64,000 nt of DNA, from the NCBI RefSeq assembly GCF_900312675.1, contig NZ_OMPC01000001.1, forward strand, positions 409,140 to 473,139, written 5' to 3'. The notes beneath the pieces are model-generated. The model saw only the letters and a program-made list of their open reading frames with translations, had not been told where the DNA came from and made no database searches. Below, piece by piece: positions 27,736 through 37,654 of the stretch. Each line of letters begins with the position of its first letter. Position 1 is the stretch's first letter. Made by a program: the position numbers and the translations under genes. The DNA is from Aliivibrio sp. EL58 (GTDB taxonomy: Bacteria; Pseudomonadota; Gammaproteobacteria; Enterobacterales; Vibrionaceae).

Positions 27736-28473
27736 CTAGCAGCTGTGTTCCATTAAGAACTGTACATCGTCTTCAGCAGTGTAATAAACAGGATCTTTAC
27801 CGTGAGAGAACAACTTCAATGGCTTTTCATTGGCTGTGTGGTAACTCAGTTTACCATCATGGATATGTAACCATGTGCCCTCTGGGATCCCTACCACTGG
27901 CTCATGTTTATTCACTTCTAGAAATTCTTGAATACGCTCATCACGAGTTTCACCAAAATGCCCTTCAACAGACGCTTCTAGATAATGAGGATTAATTTGG
28001 AATGGCACTAGATTCAATGAAGGAAGAATAGCCCCTGTAATAATAGGCATATCATTGGTCGTACGAATCGTTGGACAACCGATGTTAGTTCCAGCGCTCC
28101 AACCAATGTATGGAACACCATCAGTTAATACCGCTTTACGAATTGGGCCAACTAAGCCTAAATCATGCAGCGTTTTATTTAACACCCAGGTATTACCGCC
28201 ACTCACTAAAATACCATCCGCTTCTTGAATGGTTTTTACTGGGTCTTCTGAACGGTGTAGACCGGTAACTTTACAATCTAACCCAAGATGATCAAATGTT
28301 TGTTGAACCAAGGCAACACGATCATCATGACTAGAGCGAATAACGGCATAAGGAATAAGCACAAGATTCTTAGCTTTTGTTCGTTGAATTTGCTCAACAA
28401 TCGCTTCACTTGCAAATTCCATCACAAAATTATTACCCGCGATCTTACCGTTACTTAATAATAAAATATCCAT
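27736..28473 (-). CDS. pepE: Alpha-aspartyl dipeptidase PepE (family S51)
   Basis: This 245-residue cytoplasmic serine peptidase hydrolyses dipeptides with N-terminal aspartate. The nucleophile is the Ser in GWSAGTNIG, the oxyanion region is VSGGNTWVLNKTL, and the catalytic His lies in FQINPHYLEA. The LPSLNLVPFQINPHY segment is highly typical. Length is slightly above the Salmonella enzyme (229). It stands alone, with a terminator after it and a 318-base gap before it. Confidence 0.92.
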   Translation of the reverse strand: MDILLLSNGKIAGNNFVMEFASEAIVEQIQRTKAKNLVLIPYAVIRSSHDDRVALVQQTFDHLGLDCKVTGLHRSEDPVKTIQEADGILVSGGNTWVLNKTLHDLGLVGPIRKAVLTDGVPYIGWSAGTNIGCPTIRTTNDMPIITGAILPSLNLVPFQINPHYLEASVEGHFGETRDERIQEFLEVNKHEPVVGIPEGTWLHIHDGKLSYHTANEKPLKLFSHGKDPVYYTAEDDVQFLMEHSC

Positions 28474-28689
28474 CTTCTAACTGCCTTATGTCTATTTAAC
28501 ATCGCTACTTACCCTATTCTCAATCTAAGAAAAATAAGCAATGCGATTACGAAAGAGATAAAAAACATACCAGAAATAACCTCTGAAAAACTTGTGTTAG
28601 ATCGGATCTGTAGTCTATAAATTATCTCTGAACAAAAAGAAATCGCAGCGTGATCACAAACAAGACAATAAATAACTACTAACCAAAAC

Positions 28690-28717
28690 TTGTGACCAAG
28701 AGAAATATAGGCATAAT
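28690..28717 (+). promoter_or_regulatory. Putative promoter of the RIO kinase gene
   Basis: TTGTGA (28690-28695) and CATAAT (28712-28717) are separated by 16 bases. A start near 28724 would give a leader of about 68 bases. The rest of the 28474-28791 gap shows nothing clear. Confidence 0.42.
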
Positions 28718-28791
28718 GCCCTACTGAAGTTTATACATAGCTCAAAATACGTCACAAGTTGCGACGTCTATCTATGCTCATATGAGGTGCA

Positions 28792-29649
28792 ATGAAAATA
28801 CCAAACAGATTACTACCATTAGTTGAAGATGGTTTAATAGATGAAGTTCTAACCCAATTAATGAGTGGTAAAGAAGCCTCGGTCTACATTGTACGTAGTG
28901 GCGATAATATTCAATGTGCCAAAGTCTACAAAGAGATTGAACAACGTAGCTTTAAACAAGCGGTAGCGTACCGTGAAGGACGAAAAGTAAAAAACAGTCG
29001 TCGAGCTCGGGCAATGGAAAAAGGCTCTAAATTCGGACGAGACGAGCAAGAGAAGGTATGGCAAAACGCAGAAATTGATGCGCTATACAAGCTATCTGAA
29101 GCTGACGTTCGTGTACCGACGCCTTATGGCTGTTTTGATGGTGTTCTCTTAATGGAATTAGTGACAAACGATGAAGGCTCTGTAGCCCCTCGTTTAAACG
29201 ACATTACATTAACCAAAGAACAAGCGCTACGTGACCATGATTTAATGATCCAATACGTCACTCGTATGTTATGTGCGGGGATTGTGCATGGAGATTTATC
29301 TGAATTTAACGTCTTAGTCGATCATCTTGGCCCTGTGATCATCGATTTACCTCAAGCGGTAGATGCTTCTGCAAACAACAATGCAAAGTGGATGCTTGAG
29401 CGTGATGTAAATAACATGACGACGTACTATGGACAATACGCACCTGAATTACTTGGCACTGAATACGCTAAAGAAATGTGGGCGCTGTATGAAATAGGCG
29501 AACTGACTCCAAACACCAAGCTTACTGGTGTATTTATTGATGATGGAGCAGATGCCGATGTTGACGGTTTGATGGCTGAAATCAACGCCGTAATGGAAGA
29601 AGCTCGATTACGTAAAGAGCGCCAGCTTGAAGATCAAGAATTGGATTAA
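28792..29649 (+). CDS. RIO-family atypical serine kinase
   Basis: This 285-residue kinase of the RIO1-like bacterial group has a nucleotide loop LMSGKEASVYIVRSG with the catalytic lysine in CAKVYKE. The phosphotransfer loop is IVHGDLSEFNVLV, and the metal-binding motif is IIDLPQAVD. The substrate is unknown, although RIO proteins often act in ribosome maturation. An acidic C-terminal tail (DDGADADVDG, later charged helices) extends beyond the core. It appears monocistronic and ends at a hairpin. Confidence 0.88.
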   Translation: MKIPNRLLPLVEDGLIDEVLTQLMSGKEASVYIVRSGDNIQCAKVYKEIEQRSFKQAVAYREGRKVKNSRRARAMEKGSKFGRDEQEKVWQNAEIDALYKLSEADVRVPTPYGCFDGVLLMELVTNDEGSVAPRLNDITLTKEQALRDHDLMIQYVTRMLCAGIVHGDLSEFNVLVDHLGPVIIDLPQAVDASANNNAKWMLERDVNNMTTYYGQYAPELLGTEYAKEMWALYEIGELTPNTKLTGVFIDDGADADVDGLMAEINAVMEEARLRKERQLEDQELD

Positions 29650-29673
29650 TCCATACTTTATCAAACACGATAG

Positions 29674-29697
29674 AAGTAGATAACGGACTATCTACTT
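29674..29697. terminator. Hairpin between convergent genes
   Basis: AAGTAGATA (29674-29682) pairs with TATCTACTT (29689-29697) around ACGGAC. It lies between the RIO kinase and hydrolase genes. The T tract is short. Confidence 0.65.
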
Positions 29698-29699
29698 TC

Positions 29700-30341
29700 T
29701 CATGCCACCTCTTCCTCTGACTTCTCTTCTTTTTTAAACTTATGATTCTCAATAAAGTAATCCACTTGATTTGCTGTTTCTGTCGCATAAAGCAAACTCG
29801 TGTGGGAATATTTTAAACACAAATGATCTGTCAGCTCTGGAAGTAGAGTTTCTTGAACTGTCACTGTCCCATCTGAAGGTTGATGATCTCGTATCATTGG
29901 CGGGCGTAAACCAATAGGTAATGTCCCTGCAATAGAGCCAATAGGACAATTGGCTGTCAATTTAGCCACATCTACCAAGCCCTGCTGCTTTGAGCTTCCT
30001 AATATAAAACCCAACTTTTTACTTTGAAGTTCTTTCGCAATAGAAGCCCCTTGAAGCGGAGAACCAATGGTTACAATAGAGTCTAAAGGGGTATTAATGT
30101 CTTGATGATAGTTAGCAAAATGCACAGCTAAAATGCCACCTAAACTGTGTCCAAGTACTACGTTTTTTTTAGACACCGATAGGCAACTATGAATGCGTTT
30201 AAACAGTACCATTTCATTAATACGCAGTGAATTATAGCTAATGACTTGTACGGTATGCCCCTTCTTTTTCAATCGTTCCGCAAGAGGCTTCATTACCACG
30301 CCATGCATATATAAACCATGCAATACAACTATGTTCGCCAT
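29700..30341 (-). CDS. Alpha/beta hydrolase (lipase-like)
   Basis: This 213-residue alpha/beta-hydrolase has IVVLHGLYMHGVVM as the oxyanion-hole strand and VVLGHSLGGILAVHFA carrying the nucleophile elbow GHSLGG. The acid residue is probably the Asp in QPSDGTVTVQE, and the His is in KYSHTSLLYA, the same layout as triacylglycerol-lipase-like YheT/PGAP1 relatives. No signal peptide, so cytoplasmic. The tail is Lys/Glu-rich. Substrate unknown. It converges on the RIO kinase gene. Confidence 0.83.
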   Translation of the reverse strand: MANIVVLHGLYMHGVVMKPLAERLKKKGHTVQVISYNSLRINEMVLFKRIHSCLSVSKKNVVLGHSLGGILAVHFANYHQDINTPLDSIVTIGSPLQGASIAKELQSKKLGFILGSSKQQGLVDVAKLTANCPIGSIAGTLPIGLRPPMIRDHQPSDGTVTVQETLLPELTDHLCLKYSHTSLLYATETANQVDYFIENHKFKKEEKSEEEVA

Positions 30342-30486
30342 TATCTACTCCCAAAATTAACTCTTAATAAGACTATATCAGGAGGAAATAGTTCTCATAG
30401 CCTATAAATATGATTTATTACAATTAACAATAAATCATATACATAACTGTGATCATCAATGTATAGAGTTAACCCACAGCCCAGAA

Positions 30487-31560
30487 CTACGTATTCTTCC
30501 CTTCCGCTTCACTATTCAACCATACTGTTAGTAATTGATAGGTTAAGCTCAGAACTACCGCCCCTACAAATAAACCAACGATACCAGACATCGCCATCCC
30601 TCCTAATGCCCCAAGTAAAATAACGATCATTGGAATATGAGAGCCACGACTCAATAATATTGGTTTTAATACCGCATCACTGCTGCTCACCAATACACAC
30701 CAAACAGCAAATAACACGCCTGATGTTGTTGTATCAACACTGAAAACATAAAAGATAACAGGTAAAAGGACTAAAATCGGTGGCAATTGAATAATAGCAA
30801 AAACAAGTACTAAAAATACCCACAAACCAAGTGCTGGCGCAGGAATACCAATAACCGCCATACCAAGTCCGGCCATGGTAGTTTGTATCACGGCAACACC
30901 AATAACCCCTTGAACGACACTTCTCACCGTCGTTTTCGATAGTTTAGTTAGCGCTTCACCATGCTCTCCGGTTAAGCGATTTGAAATAAGAATGAAGGCA
31001 CGCTCGCATTTAGCGGCATTTGCCATGAAAACACCCGCAATGATGGTTGAGATAATAAACTGAATAAAACCACCACCAAGAGAGCCGACTAAAGAAGCAG
31101 CCTTACTCGCAACGACTTTCACTTCTGCGCTGTATTTAAATAACAGGCTTTCAAGATTTGAAGACGCAAGAGACATAAATGAATACGCCTCATGCCCAAT
31201 AATTGGCCACTCTTGCATGCTCTCTTTTGGTTTAGGTATCGCAATAGTCCCATCCTGATACCCTAAAAATAACTCCGTTCCACTGGTATAAATTCCTGTA
31301 GATAACGCGACTAAAGGAATAAGCAGTAATGCGACACCAATAATGGTTAAGAGTATGCTCAACTTACTTTCACTGATTGGCATTTTTTTACCAAGATAAT
31401 CAACAATTGGGTAGAGAGCAGTCGCAATAATACCACCCCACACCATCAATAATAAGAAAGGCTTAAGAATAGAAAAGCACCATAAGACCAAAACAGAAAG
31501 TGCGCTGATCTTAATAAACGCATCAATAGCTTGGTTGGAGAAATTGTGTCCGAGTTTCAT
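30487..31560 (-). CDS. AI-2E/PerM family membrane protein
   Basis: This 357-residue inner-membrane protein has about eight helices, with the usual first pair (ISALSVLVLWCFSILKPFLLLMVWGGIIATALYPIV split by a short turn). A large central soluble segment lies at about 115-200. The conserved GVIGVAVIQTTMAGLGMAVIG and LGALGGMAMSGIVGLFVGAVV parts are near the end. Family roles range from autoinducer export (TqsA) to Na+/H+ exchange, so the function stays open. I use ATG 31560, six bases after AAGGA; longer frames overlap the YddG gene. It likely shares that gene's transcript (62 bases apart). Confidence 0.86.
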   Translation of the reverse strand: MKLGHNFSNQAIDAFIKISALSVLVLWCFSILKPFLLLMVWGGIIATALYPIVDYLGKKMPISESKLSILLTIIGVALLLIPLVALSTGIYTSGTELFLGYQDGTIAIPKPKESMQEWPIIGHEAYSFMSLASSNLESLLFKYSAEVKVVASKAASLVGSLGGGFIQFIISTIIAGVFMANAAKCERAFILISNRLTGEHGEALTKLSKTTVRSVVQGVIGVAVIQTTMAGLGMAVIGIPAPALGLWVFLVLVFAIIQLPPILVLLPVIFYVFSVDTTTSGVLFAVWCVLVSSSDAVLKPILLSRGSHIPMIVILLGALGGMAMSGIVGLFVGAVVLSLTYQLLTVWLNSEAEGKNT

Positions 31561-31622
31561 AAACATTCCTTGTTGCAAATAAAGGGCTTCACTTACTATG
31601 TATAGCTTATATTTACCAATAA

Positions 31623-32510
31623 TTACTTTTGTTCTCGAGTAAACCACCAACAAATTAATGACGCTAATGTCACCATTATAACGCCTTGCCAAAACTGCAT
31701 TGTTAGCTCAATGTCTAGAATCCACGCAGAAAAGAACGTTGAAAAGATAGGTGTAAAATATGAGAACGTTGCTAACAGTACCATGTTGCCGCCAATAATC
31801 CCGATATTCCATAACGCATAGCCACTGCCCATCACTATTCCAGCAAACAATAAATCAATTATGGCATCACTCGTCATCACGATTGCACCTTCATCACTGA
31901 TTGCGTATTTGCACCACAAGGAAACTGCCGTTGCGATAAAAAACCAAGTAATTGCATTTTTTCCATTAGCTAGTTTTTTAGTGACATTACAATAAATGGC
32001 CCAAAGAAATGCGCCCGTAAATGCCAACATATAGCTGATAGGATTGGTTGCTGCATTAGCCATTAGTTGAGAAGCAGATAAACCTTTATCGCCACTCAAT
32101 GTCCATGCAACCCCAAAAAAAGACAATAATATTGCAGGATAAATCACCTTACTTACGGGTTTATTGCTCACAAGCACAGCAAAGAGCACCGTTAATGAAG
32201 GCCATAAATAATTAATAATGCTCATCTCAACGGCTTGATTACGACTGTTTGCCATACCAAGCGCTAGCGATAAACACATTTCATAACTAACAAATAGACC
32301 ACCACCAATCAGCAAATAACGCGGTGAAAACAAACTAAGTTTTGGTAACCCAATAACAATCATTAAAAACAGCGAGCCAACACTGTATATCATTGCGGCA
32401 CCGCCAATCGGCCCTAATTGCTCGGTCACATTACGAATTAACCCAACAATTAAACTCCATAATAAAATGGCAGAGCAACCTGCTACGGTGTATTTATATG
32501 AAGTATTCAA
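31623..32510 (-). CDS. yddG: YddG-like aromatic amino acid exporter (DMT family)
   Basis: This 295-residue ten-helix exporter closely follows E. coli YddG: AILLWSLIVGLIRNVTEQLGPIGGAA at the N-terminus, YEMCLSLALGMANSRNQAVE, then INYLWPSLTVLFAVL, SYMLAFTGAFLWAIYCNVT, and YALWNIGIIGGNMVLLATFSYFTP in the second half. YddG exports aromatic amino acids and some neutral ones. The C-terminus is QGVIMVTLASLICWW. It lies directly upstream of the PerM-like gene on the same strand. Confidence 0.88.
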   Translation of the reverse strand: MNTSYKYTVAGCSAILLWSLIVGLIRNVTEQLGPIGGAAMIYSVGSLFLMIVIGLPKLSLFSPRYLLIGGGLFVSYEMCLSLALGMANSRNQAVEMSIINYLWPSLTVLFAVLVSNKPVSKVIYPAILLSFFGVAWTLSGDKGLSASQLMANAATNPISYMLAFTGAFLWAIYCNVTKKLANGKNAITWFFIATAVSLWCKYAISDEGAIVMTSDAIIDLLFAGIVMGSGYALWNIGIIGGNMVLLATFSYFTPIFSTFFSAWILDIELTMQFWQGVIMVTLASLICWWFTREQK

Positions 32511-32749
32511 CTTAACAATATCCTAATGAACAAAGAGAGAAACTATATTTTACCATTGAAGTCATCCATATATTCAAAATAAAAATGGAAACGGTATGAA
32601 CAATGCTTAATGATTCACAATAGAAATACTTCTTTCGCCACTAATATTATCTTCAATATACTATTTGTGTCATTATTTATTTCGAAGCTAAAAATTATTA
32701 CTAAAATATTAAATACACATTATTTATATAATTATCATTACAACAAAAG

Positions 32750-34648
32750 ATGAAACACATTATGCTAAAAAATTTATCGCTAAAAAATAAACTCGCAATT
32801 TCAGCCAGTGCGGCCATTATACTTGGGGGAGTATTAGTTGAAGCTTTATCATTTAAAGCCTCTTTAGATCGTTTAGATATCGAAGTAGAACAACGCTTAG
32901 AAAGTACAACTGCATCATATAATCAATACGTCACTGATTGGATTTTATCAAAAGAACGAGCCATCACAGCACTTCCTCAAGAAGCCAATGCTGACACTAT
33001 TGAAGTGCATTTAAAACAAGTCCGCGACTCGGCAAAATTTGATAACGTTTTTCTTGCGTACCCAGATGGTTCTCAAGCTAATGCGAATGGGGTGATCCTA
33101 CCTCCTGGTAATGATGACCCAAGAAAGTGGGGGTGGTACACAAACGCAGTTGCCACACCGTCAAAAGTATTTATGGATAATCCAACCATTGCTGCTGCAA
33201 CTGGAGCAAATGTTGTTTCTTTAGGGAAGGCATTAAGCCTTCACGGTCAGCAAGTGGTTCTTGGCGCAGACGTTGAGATTACTGATATCTTAAACAGCAT
33301 GGAAAAAGTAATTATTCCTGGTTCTGGGTTTATGTTCATTGCTAATGATAAAGGTAATATTTTTACACACCCGAATACAAAATTACTAAATAAATCAGTT
33401 TCTACTTTAGGCTTGGACTTCTCCACCATTCAAAAAGCAACAAATAGTCACTCTAATATCTCTATTGAGATAGATGGTGATGAATACATTATGTATGCTC
33501 AAAAAATTGAAGACACAAGTTTAATCACTATTAGTGTAATTTATTATGACTCGCTAGTTGTCCCTCTATTTGATGCCGTATCAGGACAGGTTCTAGTCAC
33601 AGCGATTGTCGTCATTATCTGTACGTTACTATTCAATTTACTGTGTAGTATTTTATTCCGTCCATTAAATAATGTCTCTCAAGCCCTTGCTCAAATTGCC
33701 AATGGTAGTGGAGATTTAACTCAACGAATTCATGTTGAAAATAAAGATGAAGTTGGTGAACTGGCTAATAACTTCAACACATTTGTAGAGAGCCTTCAGC
33801 AACTAATTCAACATATCCGTTTACAATCGCAGCAACTTACTGAAGGTTCAGAACAAAGTACTAGTCGTGTAAATAATTCAGTGAAAGAATTAAACCTTCA
33901 ACAGCAAGAAATCACCATGGTTGCTACCGCTGTAACTGAAATGGCATCAGCTACGCGTGAAATTGCGTCTCACGCGGAACAAACGGCAGAAGCTGCACAA
34001 AACTCATCAAGCAGTACCCAAAAAGGTCATTCTCTTGTTATTGAAACAAAAGCATCAATCAATAACCTAGCAAATGAAGTGAATGAAGCCAGCATGGTAA
34101 TCAGTGAGCTTCAGCAACACTCTCAAGAAATCAATACTGTATTGGCGACGATTCAAGGTATTGCAGAACAAACGAATTTACTTGCGTTAAATGCAGCCAT
34201 TGAAGCCGCACGAGCAGGAGAGCAAGGGCGAGGTTTTGCTGTTGTTGCTGATGAGGTTCGAGTGTTATCTCAACGAACTCATACATCAACAGAAGAGATT
34301 AAATCGACAATTGATATCCTTCAACAAACAACAAGTCGTGCCGTTAACTTGATGAAAAGTAGCTCTGATCTGGCAAATAGCTCTGTAGAAGACGCAGATA
34401 GAGCAACACTAGCACTCGAAGAAATTAGCTCGTCAGTTACTTTAATCAGCGACATGGCGACTCAAATTGCGACAGCCGCTGAAGAACAAACTCACGTAAC
34501 TGGTGAGATAACTCAAAATGTCACATCCATTAAAGATGTGACAGACCTACTTGTTATCGATTCGACAGATAGTTTAGATCAATCCCATTCACTCAAAGAG
34601 CAAGCCGTTAATTTAAGTGAAAAAGTAGCTACCTTTAAGCTTTCATAA
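32750..34648 (+). CDS. Methyl-accepting chemotaxis protein with extracellular Cache-type sensor
   Basis: This 632-residue receptor has a first membrane helix at about residues 15-35 and a periplasmic sensor at about 36-280. The sensor carries [18 protein letters not shown], then [11 protein letters not shown] and [18 protein letters not shown], typical of dCache ligand domains for amino acids and related compounds. A second helix at about 283-305 leads into HAMP (to about 360). The signalling tip is [20 protein letters not shown] followed by [18 protein letters not shown]. The start is ATG 32750 or 32762, and neither has a clear ribosome site. There is no adjacent che gene, and the ligand is unknown. 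Confidence 0.92.
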   Translation: MKHIMLKNLSLKNKLAISASAAIILGGVLVEALSFKASLDRLDIEVEQRLESTTASYNQYVTDWILSKERAITALPQEANADTIEVHLKQVRDSAKFDNVFLAYPDGSQANANGVILPPGNDDPRKWGWYTNAVATPSKVFMDNPTIAAATGANVVSLGKALSLHGQQVVLGADVEITDILNSMEKVIIPGSGFMFIANDKGNIFTHPNTKLLNKSVSTLGLDFSTIQKATNSHSNISIEIDGDEYIMYAQKIEDTSLITISVIYYDSLVVPLFDAVSGQVLVTAIVVIICTLLFNLLCSILFRPLNNVSQALAQIANGSGDLTQRIHVENKDEVGELANNFNTFVESLQQLIQHIRLQSQQLTEGSEQSTSRVNNSVKELNLQQQEITMVATAVTEMASATREIASHAEQTAEAAQNSSSSTQKGHSLVIETKASINNLANEVNEASMVISELQQHSQEINTVLATIQGIAEQTNLLALNAAIEAARAGEQGRGFAVVADEVRVLSQRTHTSTEEIKSTIDILQQTTSRAVNLMKSSSDLANSSVEDADRATLALEEISSSVTLISDMATQIATAAEEQTHVTGEITQNVTSIKDVTDLLVIDSTDSLDQSHSLKEQAVNLSEKVATFKLS

Positions 34649-34662
34649 TAAGCAGTCTAAAT

Positions 34663-34700
34663 GGTAGGAGTGATACTTAACTCACCACTTCTACCGTTTT
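34663..34700 (+). terminator. Terminator of the chemoreceptor gene
   Basis: GGTAGGAGTG (34663-34672) pairs with CACTTCTACC (34686-34695) with one G-T pair, followed by GTTTT. It overlaps the 3' end of the small zinc-ribbon gene on the other strand. Confidence 0.7.
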
Positions 34701-34847
34701 ATGTTGAGGACCTAAATACGTCCCTTCATCTATCAGATAACGTAGCGATTCTTCACACTCTGGACATTCAAAAATCTCATTCGACTCAATGGCTTCTTCT
34801 TCAACCCATTCCCAGCCAATATGTTCTTCACAACTTGGGCAGTCCAT
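34677..34847 (-). CDS. Small zinc-ribbon protein (56 aa)
   Basis: This gene encodes a 56-residue acidic protein with two CxxC knuckles, MDCPSCEEHIGWEWVEEE and FECPECEESLRYL, spaced as in a zinc ribbon. A good ribosome site (AGAGGA) is seven bases before ATG 34847. It is below the usual ORF length cut-off and easily missed. Frame preservation, cysteine pairing and the ribosome site together make a real gene likely. Its role is unknown; binding to protein or nucleic acid is typical of the fold. The last 20 bases overlap the chemoreceptor terminator. Confidence 0.8.
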   Translation of the reverse strand: MDCPSCEEHIGWEWVEEEAIESNEIFECPECEESLRYLIDEGTYLGPQHKTVEVVS

Positions 34848-34882
34848 TTTTCATTCCTCTTAACTATTTTCGGCGAGTATAA

Positions 34883-35081
34883 TTAACCTCAACTCGGGAT
34901 AAGAAAGTCGAGAATATATTTTTCATACACTTAAATTAAACCAATAAGTCAGTAATGTTAATTTAGATGCGTAACAAGGCAAAATCATAAGTCAATAGCT
35001 TGCCTATTGCGTTGATTTTAAAGTAGTTAGGCGCTAAAGAAACAGTGCTGAATGGCTTAGATTATCCCGAGCTGAGGTTAA
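34883..35081. mobile_element. MITE-like element with 20-bp terminal inverted repeats
   Basis: The left end TTAACCTCAACTCGGGATAA (34883-34902) and the complement of the right end (35062-35081) differ at one of 20 positions. The interior of about 160 bp has no coding frame but has smaller inverted repeats (TAAATTAA/TTAATTTA, and TCAATAG/CTATTG flanked by AAAATCA/TTGATTTT), so the RNA could fold strongly. If the TTAA at both ends is a target duplication, the repeats are 16 bp with a TTAA duplication. No transposase is present, so any mobility would need one in trans. Confidence 0.72.
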
Positions 35082-35217
35082 ATCACCTAAAACAAAAAGT
35101 CATCACCTTACAGACGAAATAAATCACACCACCCTCTTATCAAACTAGAAATTATCAATTACTCTTAATCTAATAATCTTTTGTTATCTGTTTTTAGTCT
35201 CATTTTCTTGGTGATTT

Positions 35218-36105
35218 ATGCTTAATCCTCTTTGGCTCAATACCTTTTGTACTTTGGTTGATATCGGCCATTTTACTCACACGGCAGAAAAACTCTTTAT
35301 GACTCAGCCTGGGGTTAGTCAGCACATTAAGAAGCTAGAACTGGCGTGTGGGTATGATCTGTTAAAGCGAGAGGGGAAAAGCGTCGAGCTCACCGAGCAA
35401 GGCCGCCTAGTATACAATTATGCACACCAGCAGCGACGCGATGCAGCCAACCTAGTTGAAGCATTAAGTTTTGATGACCCATATAAAGGATTGTGTAAGT
35501 TTGCTTGCTCAGGGGCCTTAGCATTATCTCTGTACCCAGAATTTATCAATCTACAAAAGAGTCACCCTGATTTAGTAACTCATGTTGAAGTTGCACCAAA
35601 TAGTAAAATATTAGATGAGGTCCAACGCGGACAAATTGATATTGGGATCGTAACTCATCAACCAACGCCAAATCTATTTCGTAGTGAAGAAGTTAGTAAA
35701 GAGCCACTCTGCTTAGTGTTACCAAAACACCATAAAAACACCGCCATAACTTGGGAGGTCTTACAGGCATTAGGATTAATAAAACACCCCGATGCAGAGC
35801 ATTATCTGTCACTTTATTTTGATCTTTGCCAAGATGTAGCCCTAGAAAAAGGCAATGTGAATGAAATTCCAGTAACCAGTTACATTAATCAATTAAGCCA
35901 AATCCTGTTACCTATTGCTCAAGGGATTGGCTTTACGGTTCTTCCACAAAGTGCGATTGATGCCTTTCCTTACAAGCAGGATCTACATATACATCAACCA
36001 ACAACCCCGGTTTTAGAGAGCTTATTTTTAGTACAAAAGAGAAATAGAGATTTACCGAAGAGATACCAAACTCTGATTCAAAAGCTTAAAGAAACACTGA
36101 GATAA
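35218..36105 (+). CDS. LysR-family regulator
   Basis: This 295-aa LysR protein has its HTH at about residues 18-40 (HFTHTAEKLFMTQPGVSQHIKKLE). The effector domain begins near residue 95 with LCKFACSGALALSLYPEF. ATG 35218 follows CTTGGTG, a weak ribosome site. It converges on the next LysR gene with only six bases between stops and has no divergent partner, since the MITE-like element lies immediately upstream. Its target is unknown, and the insertion may have separated it from a former neighbour or altered its promoter. Confidence 0.85.
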   Translation: MLNPLWLNTFCTLVDIGHFTHTAEKLFMTQPGVSQHIKKLELACGYDLLKREGKSVELTEQGRLVYNYAHQQRRDAANLVEALSFDDPYKGLCKFACSGALALSLYPEFINLQKSHPDLVTHVEVAPNSKILDEVQRGQIDIGIVTHQPTPNLFRSEEVSKEPLCLVLPKHHKNTAITWEVLQALGLIKHPDAEHYLSLYFDLCQDVALEKGNVNEIPVTSYINQLSQILLPIAQGIGFTVLPQSAIDAFPYKQDLHIHQPTTPVLESLFLVQKRNRDLPKRYQTLIQKLKETLR

Positions 36106-36111
36106 GTTGAA

Positions 36112-37008
36112 TTAGTTTTCTTTCACTTTCTCAATGATGAAATCCAAAAAAGCACGAATATATGGCTTAGGATATTGAGCGCTTTTGTAAATCGCAAAAA
36201 TCTCACCACTGCCATTTTCACCATGAGTCACTGTCCACTTAGGCAATACTGGAATTAATACACCACTTTCAATGTAATCCGCCGTCATCCAATCAGAGAG
36301 CAGCAGTACCCCAGTCCCTTTTAGTGCTGCGTTCAATAGTGGCGAACCTCCTTTAGAAATTAAATTCCCCGAGACTGTGACCTTTTTCGATGTATTTCCT
36401 TTTTTAAAATACCAGTGGTTTCTCTGCCTTTCATGAGTAATAAGTAAGCAATTATGATGAATCAAATCATCCGGCTTCTCTATTGTCTCATGACTCGCTA
36501 GGTAATCAGGGGAAACCACTAAAGATGTGTTATTTTCCATTAACTTACGAGCTTTCAAACGGCTATCTTGAGGGGTGCCAATACGTATCGCTATATCGAT
36601 ATTTTCACTATTAAGATCCACCAAGTTGTTATCTAGTTCTAACTCTATCTGTACTTTTGGATATAAAGATAAAAACTCAGGAATTAAAGAAGCGAGTACT
36701 AAATTACCAAAGCTTTCAAAGACAGAGATACGTAACATACCTTCAGGCTCTTCATTATGCCCCTTCATTTCACTCAATAACTTATCACTCTCTTGCAGCA
36801 ACTTAATTGATTGTTGGTGAAAATAAAGCCCCTCTTCAGTCAAAATTAACTGGCGTGTACTTCTTTTAAATAATGTCGTCTGCACTTTATTTTCAAGGTT
36901 ATCGATGTTTCTCGCAACCGATGATGGCGCCATATGTAACGCATGGCCAGCTTGAGAAAAGCTACCAGACTCTACCACCTGATCAAATACTCGAATTAAA
37001 TCTAACAT
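36112..37008 (-). CDS. LysR-family regulator of the AhpD-like/quinone reductase operon
   Basis: This 298-aa LysR regulator carries the HTH VESGSFSQAGHALHMAPSSV with RNIDNLENKVQTTLFKRSTR, a CrgA/DhcR-like subgroup pattern. The effector domain starts near residue 90. It is divergent from the AhpD-like gene (126 bases apart) and probably controls it together with the reductase gene after it. Several sites of the T-N11-A type occur in the gap but none stands out. Confidence 0.85.
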   Translation of the reverse strand: MLDLIRVFDQVVESGSFSQAGHALHMAPSSVARNIDNLENKVQTTLFKRSTRQLILTEEGLYFHQQSIKLLQESDKLLSEMKGHNEEPEGMLRISVFESFGNLVLASLIPEFLSLYPKVQIELELDNNLVDLNSENIDIAIRIGTPQDSRLKARKLMENNTSLVVSPDYLASHETIEKPDDLIHHNCLLITHERQRNHWYFKKGNTSKKVTVSGNLISKGGSPLLNAALKGTGVLLLSDWMTADYIESGVLIPVLPKWTVTHGENGSGEIFAIYKSAQYPKPYIRAFLDFIIEKVKEN

Positions 37009-37134
37009 GCCCCCACCTTTGCGTTTTATGCAAAATTATTTCAGCTTTAATGACTATTCTCTCTTTTTATCGAATTATGCACAATACACACATCGCAATA
37101 AAGCGCTAACAAAAAACATAAAGAGAGATTAATT

Positions 37135-37569
37135 ATGACTACACGTATTGATATTGCAAAAATCCAACCAAAAGCTTTAAATGCAATGCTTTCTATTGAA
37201 TCTTACCTAGCTGGCGTGGCGTTATCTGCTGAATTAAAAGAGCTAATTAAGATCCGCGCTTCAATGATCAATAAGTGTGCTTACTGCATTCAAATGCATG
37301 TGCCAGAAGCAGAAAAAGCAGGTGTAGAAGCACAAAAACTGTTTGCTCTAGCAGCATGGAAAGAGTCACCACTATTCAACGCAACAGAACGTGCTGTATT
37401 AGCATTAACAGATGACATGACACTAATCGCTCTTGATGGTGTTTCAGATACAGTCTATCAAGAAGCTTTAGAGGTTCTGGGTGAAGAACAACTAGCACAA
37501 GCAATGATGCAAGTAATCATGATTAATGCTTGGAATCGCTTTGCATTAGCAACACAAATGACGCACTAA
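37135..37569 (+). CDS. AhpD-like carboxymuconolactone decarboxylase family protein
   Basis: This 144-residue all-helical protein carries the redox-active pair in NKCAYCIQMHVPEAEKAG (CxxC plus downstream His), which defines the AhpD/CMD peroxidase-like subgroup. The helix ATERAVLALTDDMT and the C-terminal VIMINAWNRFALAT fit the family. It probably acts in thiol-dependent peroxide or electrophile detoxification. The ribosome site is AAAGAGAGATT before ATG. It is first in a two-gene unit with a flavodoxin-fold reductase and divergent from a LysR gene. Confidence 0.87.
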   Translation: MTTRIDIAKIQPKALNAMLSIESYLAGVALSAELKELIKIRASMINKCAYCIQMHVPEAEKAGVEAQKLFALAAWKESPLFNATERAVLALTDDMTLIALDGVSDTVYQEALEVLGEEQLAQAMMQVIMINAWNRFALATQMTH

Positions 37570-37654
37570 TCAGCCACATTACTGCCCTTCTAGTCACGTT
37601 CGTTGGTTATTCCAATGATCATGGCTAGCTTTTTCGCCATAAAATGAGAACATC

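Noticed and set aside
34661-34882. Plus-strand frame of 73 codons after the chemoreceptor gene
   Set aside because: It is antisense to the better supported zinc-ribbon gene and runs through the chemoreceptor terminator.
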